Under the pieces are notes generated by a model. That model did not search any database, was not told the origin of the DNA, and was given only the letters and a program-made list of their open reading frames with translations. A DNA stretch of 64,000 nt from Hyaloperonospora brassicae. Its lineage: Eukaryota; Oomycota; Peronosporomycetes; Peronosporales; Peronosporaceae. The position numbers were made by a program, and so were the translations under genes. Below are positions 57,611 through 64,000 of the stretch, in pieces. Position 1 is the stretch's first letter; each line of letters opens with the position of its first letter. The stretch is taken from contig CANTFL010000167.1 of assembly GCA_947650285.1 (NCBI GenBank), forward strand, positions 124,001-188,000, read 5' to 3'.

Positions 57611-60600
57611 AATTCGTCGAAACAGGCGTATCATGACCCTTGTGTGTCCGGTATCGTCCCTGCCGACTCCGTACAGGACGAGTCTTTAATCGTCCACGGA
57701 TCTAGATCATCGCTGTATACGCTGGATCTCCGTCTCCTCATTTGAGCATCAACGATCGCATGCAATGTCGCGAGTTAGATATAATCTGGGTGAACGTGAC
57801 CTTGATGTTAACTCCTCTCCTACTTCTCTACACGTCGTTGAGGCAATCCATCCTTCGAATTAGCATGCTAAATGATTCAAATTCGTTGACGACCGCTGAC
57901 GTTTCTCCCGTCGTCAACCACTCCGCGGATGTAGCGGCCCTGTGCGTGATTCTTTACCAGTCGCACCGAGAGAACGCTTTCCTCTGTCGACGCATGAAAG
58001 ACGCTGTTTAGCACTCGGTGGACGTGCAGCACCGCTTGTCGACTACTAATAAGGAGTCCCATACCTGAACGTCCGCAGCTTTTAAGATACCCAACATAAA
58101 ACAACTCGTCGCGCAAGTCGATTTACTCTCTCGAGTTGTCCGCGCGCGAGACAGCTAACCATCGGGACAATTGTCTTGCTTCGGTCAAGCGTTTGATTGC
58201 TGAGCTGTCCTCTGGCACAGCGACCCGTAATCATTTAATCAAGTAAATTATAGCAGGCCTCGCCAATACTAAATATCGTCATACCACTATCTAAGGCGTT
58301 GCAGCTGTATTTTTCGGCAGATAAAGGACGCAATGATGGCCTTGTGAAATGTTAATGGACATGATCTTCGGCTTATAGAACGCACCGTTATTAGTCAGCA
58401 ACAGGTCATCCGCCAGCAAAACTATCTGCTGCGTCGTGGCAATATAGTGCTTGCTGGATCCGAACCTTGCGGTGGCTGCAGCGGTTGGTGTGGACGTTTC
58501 TGGATCGAATGCTTGGGATATTGACATCAACTCGTGATTGTGTCAACTTCTCTCTACTCGGTTCCACGACTTCATTTCATTCGATGGGTCGACGACATTT
58601 CAGAACATGTTTTGCGGCTTGATCCTTCGTCTGCTGCTCCCATCACGCCAGCTTTGTCTAAGACGACCCTGATGGATCCACCGCGTTCTGTCGCTTCCTT
58701 GACGTCTTTGTGACGCCCGGCTTTCAGGTCCGGTCGACGGTCTATATCGTTTTTGTCTTCATTCGTGGCTCCCGTGTCTTCGAAATCTTTGTCTTCGACT
58801 GATGTGAAAGTCGGCGTGGCGTCTCCGTTCTCGACAACAGTGACCGTCGATGTAGTCTTCGTCGTCGAATGATGTGACTGTCGGCGAGGCGTCTTCGTTG
58901 AAGGTGTCTTCAGTAACTTCTCTGGTGAGACGATCGTTTGCGGTTAATTATGCGCTGAATTCCAGTGTAAGTCCGTAATCAGGTCCGTCTTTCCGCTCTG
59001 ATAGGTCATATACGGCTAGGTCGGTGTTGGAGGGTGCCAATGTACCGTCGAACCAATTGAAGTATATTCCATTTGTTGAATCGTTTATTTATGAACTTGG
59101 TTCTACGTCTCTGACTGAGAAAAATTCCATGGTTGCATCAACGCTTGTAATCGATGCGAAGTCTCATCGAGTTTATTCTTCTTTACTGACGGCAGTGCGG
59201 TCCGCTGTGATACCCATTTCTGATCTTGAGTTGGTAAACCTTGCTGAAGAACTAGTTTATCGACTACTTCGACATCTCAGTGTCTAGGAATAGCAGTTAC
59301 GAGTAATTTTTAGACCAAATCCCACGCCACCCCCGCTCTCCATCGACCCCTGTCGCCATCGGTAGTTCCACCGGCCACGTCGCATCGGAAAATCGTTACA
59401 GTCCGTCCTCGAGTCACCAAACGTTCAATTACGTCATTTAAGAAGTTCAAGGCTTCCACACGACCAAAGAGATCCAAGATGGCTGGTACAGCTGCTGCCG
59501 CAGCCGCATCATCTCCCAGTATGAGAAATCACCGGCCTTCCATACCTGTGTACGCAACACCATCCGATGTCGCTCCTGTGCCGCCGGTACAACCCCACGC
59601 CCAAGCAGATCCGATTCCTGGTTCGTCTGTCTTCATCGTGATCACTCTATCGAGTAAGCCAACATCTTACGTGGTGTCATCGACGTCACCTACCGTCCTC
59701 GTTGTCTCTGCTGGTCCGTCTCTCGTCGTCCCCACTATTTGATCGTTTGAAGGTCTTCAGAGAAGAGAAAATGTACCCTGCTTACGTACCCCGATACATT
59801 TCCTGTTACAAGTTTTGCTGCAGACGTCCCTGCTGTCTCGACTGGCCCGTCTCTTACTCGCTCATCAAAAATGAAGACAAACGCACCCGAACATGCGTCG
59901 AATCCGTCCGTTGCTACCATGACGTCGACTTCTCAGCTGCTTTCACCAGTGGACGACCCGACAGTGCACCGACGAAGAAGCAACGGATTCAGCGGGTCAG
60001 ACACAGACTCAGCAAAATGTCAGGAACTGTAATGTCGGCTACTTCTATGTCGACGTCACCTCATTTATATTCACCTAGTAATACTAAATTTGAGTCCCCG
60101 TCACCACCGAAGTTGACTGCTGCTGATTTGTTTGAACTATAAGCGTTTTCGTAGTCTCTTATTTGTGCTCGTGCGGGACAAGTGATTGCTCGGTAGTTTA
60201 GGTCGAACCCTGCCATACGGGTGAGTCGGGATATTCCTATGTTCCATCGCGGGTCAGCTCGCTGCTGGGTGCGCATCACGTCATATCAATCCCTTTTCTG
60301 AGAGGTGCCTTTTGGATCAAATTTGTTCGTCTCTCCCTCTCCTGTATCGCTCGCAGGGCTCATCGCGTTTGCTGACGTGTATGATCCGTCTCATCCGTAT
60401 TAGCGCACGCTGGCGCTATTATCTTCGAACCCTGTGTTCATGTGCGGATCTAAGCTCTATGAAGCTCAATATCGGCTACACCGTCCTTCCTGTTCTTTTC
60501 ATTTCAATTCCCCTTTGGACTTGATGGATGACGCTTAGGTCAAGTTTCGTGGCGTCAATCGTGATCCAGAGGTGTCTGCCCGTGCCTATGCTCGCTCGAA

Positions 60601-61389
60601 ATTTTTCGTGGCTTTGCGTAATCATACGCATTGCATATTTGAATTGAGTACTCTGATGGGCATGTACCTTTAATAATACCCTTCTCGCTCGACTGAAGAC
60701 TCGTCCTAGCTTTATTATGCTTGGGTTGGATATGCTGCCGCTCGAAACGCCGTGGGGATCTTCTGCGGAAGGTCTCCGAAGAATTTGAGCAGTGACTTGT
60801 ACAATGCGGCGTCTGTGACGTCTTCCCGTGAGCCCACTCCCTTGCTTGAATCCGAACTGTCTTTTCAGCCGTCAGTGCGTGTGTACCCGATCATGAGTTA
60901 TGGGTGGGAGCCAAAGCGTGTCGACTGGATCAACGACCTTAAAGCGCTTGATTAAGTTGAACCACGGCGTGTCTGTTGGCTGACTCGCCCATCAAGGCAC
61001 CCATTTAACACGTGCTTCCGTCCTTGCAAGCCGGGGTTCCTGTATTCTCTCAAGTCTGCACTTCTGAAATGACGTGAAATCACTAATCGTCAAGAATTCT
61101 AACGCATACGAAGCTTCCCGTTCTGTCGTCGATCCTCCTGCTCTTGAGACCGAAAATCACAATTGTATGCAGATTTTTGTCAACGCGTCTGACCGTGTCT
61201 TTTGCTGTCTCCTGGTGGTTCCAGATCGTCCCTCGCCGACATTTAGTCGCCTCTATTTTGACTTCATGCTTATATCTTTTTTATCTATCCATCTTTGTCT
61301 CCATGCATCAATACATCTATAAGTAGAAACTTTACTTCTCCTTGTGCCTGCTAGTCTTGCCAAATTGAATGTACGCGTAGCGCTAGTCT
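57611..61389. other. Ser/Thr/Pro-rich retroelement debris
   Basis: 3.8 kb of broken plus-strand frames dominated by Ser, Thr, Pro and Val (59,479-59,742; 59,702-60,142; 60,312-60,524; 60,752-60,955; 61,074-61,322). The composition resembles gag-like linkers of large gypsy elements, but no knuckle or other diagnostic motif is seen. Confidence 0.4.
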
Positions 61390-63990
61390 TTCTAACTTTT
61401 GTCTGCGACTAGAAACATTTGTAGACAATCCCCCCTTTTCTTCCACCTCAAGTAGTCGAACAATAAACCTCCACATGACAAGTTTGTAAACGGCTACTAC
61501 GTTGGTTCATCGTATCCCACCCATTTGACTAATAACTTCTGCAGAATTATGTCGGTGGTCGTCGACCGTATAGTTTTATAGTCGAGTATGGCTTCGACCT
61601 CGTAGACTTGCCGTGCATCCAGCAATATCCCGGCAGTAGTTCCTCGTCAAAGTCTAGTTGATCAGTCTTTCTTAGTCGATGCACCAACTTCGTCGTTGGA
61701 CGTGCCTCTTATCACGTCACCTTTTTTAAGTGCGATAAGTAGACCACTAAGTATAATAGATATCCGCTTCTATCTGGCACTCCATTTCAAACGCGAAGTC
61801 TGTAATCTGTTTTTTTACTCAAAAAGGACCATTCCACCTGTTTGCTAGCTCAGTTTTTAGTCCAGACTTCAACCTTTCCATTAATAGCCACACTTGGCCC
61901 CTTCATTAATCGAAGCATCAGACGTCCTTCTTGTCGTCGTGTTGTTACTCTGTTGTCACATTTTTGAGTAGCTTTATCTCCTGGAGCGTCTTAATCTTTA
62001 TCAGTATCATGTACGGTTTTAGTTAACTCTTTTTATCGCTCAGCTTGACGTAGTAGCTCGTTATGTTCACGTGCCCTTCTTGCTTTCTCTATCACTTTGT
62101 ACTCCTTTGATATGCGTAGTGCCACTTCCCGCTGCTTCTTAGACTCGCGATGTCACAGGACTGGATTCGTCAAGCCCATAACCTTAATGTACCTTGGCTT
62201 GTCGAGTCGCATCGACTCTGTCATTGCCTTCAGTGTTGAGTTGGCATCCCCCGTGTACCAAATAGAACGGTGTCTCTTTTCTAGTTGTGTCTCTTAAATT
62301 TATGATAGCGTGAACCAAATTTTCTACAATGTCGTCCCAATCCGCTTGTAGTGTATTCCCACTTACACCCGCACCGTATGTATCATTTTCTTCACACTTC
62401 GCTCTTGTTGTCCGTTCGCTTGTGGATGAAAATAAGTGTAGCTCTTGACTTAGATTGCACAATTTTAGCAAGCTTTTGAAAGACCTTGCTCATGAACCTG
62501 GGATCTCCGTCGTGACGAACGATAAAAAATTAACATTAGAACAAAAACGTTTTGGGAGCACCGAAATGACGGAAGATGACCTCTTTAAACGCTTTCGCTA
62601 CCTCCAATGCCGACGTATCGTTCGTGGCATTGTCTATCACTAATCCAGTAAAATGATCTTGGAACAGTAACAGAGACGTATTTCCTCGTCGAGGTTTCGG
62701 GCGTGGTATGACGAACTCCATTCATGCCACCTAAAATGTTCTCTCAGATACTATATTTTACGGCGAGTTTCCCCTGAGTGATGGCTTTCTCTTGCTTGTA
62801 CTGCAATCCTCTCAAGCCTGTACATATCTTGCCACAGCTGCATTTAACCTTCTCCATGAAAAAGAAGGTTTGACTATATGAAATGTCCTCACAATTCCTT
62901 GGTGACCGCCTTCTATCGAGTCATGACAATTTAACAAGATTTAGCGACTAGTGTCGTTGGAATCACAAGTCTCGGTTTAAGGTAATGTCGTCCTGTTGCG
63001 CCTCGCTTAGTTCTCGTCGCCGTACCACGTAGTAGAGAAGCCCATCCCGACTCAACACGAATCTATCAGCGATCTTCCCAGCTCCGATAGCTTGACGATG
63101 TGCAAATTTGTCAAATTCTCCTCGCAGATACGTCTTGAGATCTGCCTACTTCTTCTCGTCGTCATGTGCAGTCGATATTCGTTTTCACCGTTCATTTTGA
63201 TAAGTTGTTGGTTCGATGTCCCCCGCATTTGATGATGGTCCATTCTCGGGATTTGTTTGGGTCACTGCATGTCGAACACATTTCTCGTATTATTTATTTT
63301 CACACGACTCTATATTCCTCTCTGTCAGTCTTCCTTTCCCATCTGGTCAGCGAATCGCACGCGACATGTTGTACTCCGTGTAGTCACTGACATTGCTGGC
63401 ACTGCTTATATAACCTCAATCGGTTTGCTCTGTCTAACTTAACTTTCTTGTATCTGATTTAACTTCCGTAGCTCCTCCTAGCGTTCCTCACCTTATTGTA
63501 AAATCTCCGTCTTGGCTTCCAGTGCGCCCGCGAACAAAATGTTGATGGCCGTAATATAACGGCGGATAACTTAAAAATATCTTTCGAAATTAAGTCTCTT
63601 TACTAGCTGTTTATGACGTGCCAATTACACTTGAAGAGTGCTAGGTTTGGACGCGATCACTCACACGGCTTGTTGGATCGCTATCCTCGAGCTCCCCACT
63701 ACGATCAGATTAGTAACGTGGTGATCCAATTCTTCTTGAGCGCCTCGGTTCCTGCCGAAGTTTTTTGCCAAATTTACTGTGGTCGACGAAAGGTAATCAC
63801 TCGCAGCCATAACGACCGAAAATTTGGAAAGTCCCCATAATATGCACGCATAACATCCAAAGTCACCATAGTTTGCCGTCTTTGATGAGCCTTTAAAAGA
63901 TATGACGAACCCACTGAATTCTGACAAGACTTGTGCGTATAAAAGCGTAGGATCGAGGCGGAATTATATCCCATGAGTGGGGCATGAGGC
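61390..63990 (-). pseudogene. Ty3/gypsy chromodomain element (RNase H-INT-chromodomain), runs off the window
   Basis: Minus-strand pol in normal order. RNase H lies at 63,927-63,661 (FVISFKGSSK, STTVNLAKNFG, LIVVGSSRIAIQQ); each of the three positions that are acidic in the family (FDGS, LAE, VGDS) is changed. The zinc-finger approach region, with ENEYRLHMTTRRSRQI, is at ~63,243-63,052. The integrase core has LLLFQDHFTGLVIDNAT (62,721-62,536), then DTTRKETPFYLVHG (~62,270). The integrase C-terminal part is at ~62,180-61,800. A chromodomain near 61,640-61,450 shows VEAILDYKTIRSTTTD, LLVKWVGYDEPT and LSCGGLLFDYLRWKKRGD, with two stops between the last two. The reverse transcriptase should lie beyond the right edge. 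Confidence 0.82.
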
Positions 63991-64000
63991 AATGTGGGCC

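Overview
The window looks like nuclear DNA from an oomycete, most likely a Peronosporales species (Phytophthora or downy mildew). The signs are tightly packed genes with short GT-AG introns (62-231 nt), a secreted protein with an RRIR...EER leader and a WY-like body, and degraded chromodomain Ty3/gypsy, Ty1/copia and LINE elements. It has the two-compartment layout common in these genomes.

Positions 1-21,000 are gene-dense and nearly free of repeats. In order: a WDR59-type GATOR2 subunit, a Fyv7-type rRNA processing factor, mitochondrial acyl carrier protein (-), a coiled-coil protein, prefoldin 2 (-), ribosomal protein eS21, TIM13 (-), CMC2, a CBP3/UQCC1 chaperone fused to a WW domain (-), SAS10/UTP3, NDUFA5 (-), LSM1, an NDUFA8-like protein, a seven-exon LarA/DUF2088 protein (-) and an unrecognised protein. 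Most multi-exon models were assembled by eye from splice sites that keep frame and restore family alignments. Six genes act in mitochondria, and several pairs share divergent promoters of 180-390 bp. UTP3 and Fyv7 both serve small-subunit rRNA processing.

Positions 21,000-40,500 are a graveyard of mobile DNA: an intron-containing pogo/Tigger transposase with four in-frame stops, two diverged direct repeats, GATC-rich and GACGAG-rich minisatellites, gypsy gag-like and integrase-chromodomain remnants, LTR-like repeats carrying a 48-bp minisatellite, and two copia fragments. The most striking object is a 2.35-kb head-to-head inverted duplication of a copia gag-protease segment (33,090-35,439). 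Its core holds two identical 57-bp near-perfect hairpins.

Positions 40,500-47,500 hold two isolated genes: an intact methionine aminopeptidase 2 and a probable secreted effector whose reading frame is cut by a 74-bp tandem duplication. The effector is flanked by copies of an unclassified repeat found three times. Positions 48,000-64,000 are again repeats: a degenerate minus-strand LINE, a third copy of the LTR-like repeat (56.4-57.0 kb), S/T/P-rich debris, and a minus-strand chromodomain gypsy element running off the right edge. Inside the LINE, on the opposite strand, is a candidate type I hammerhead ribozyme (48,898-48,939), which I consider the most interesting small feature here.
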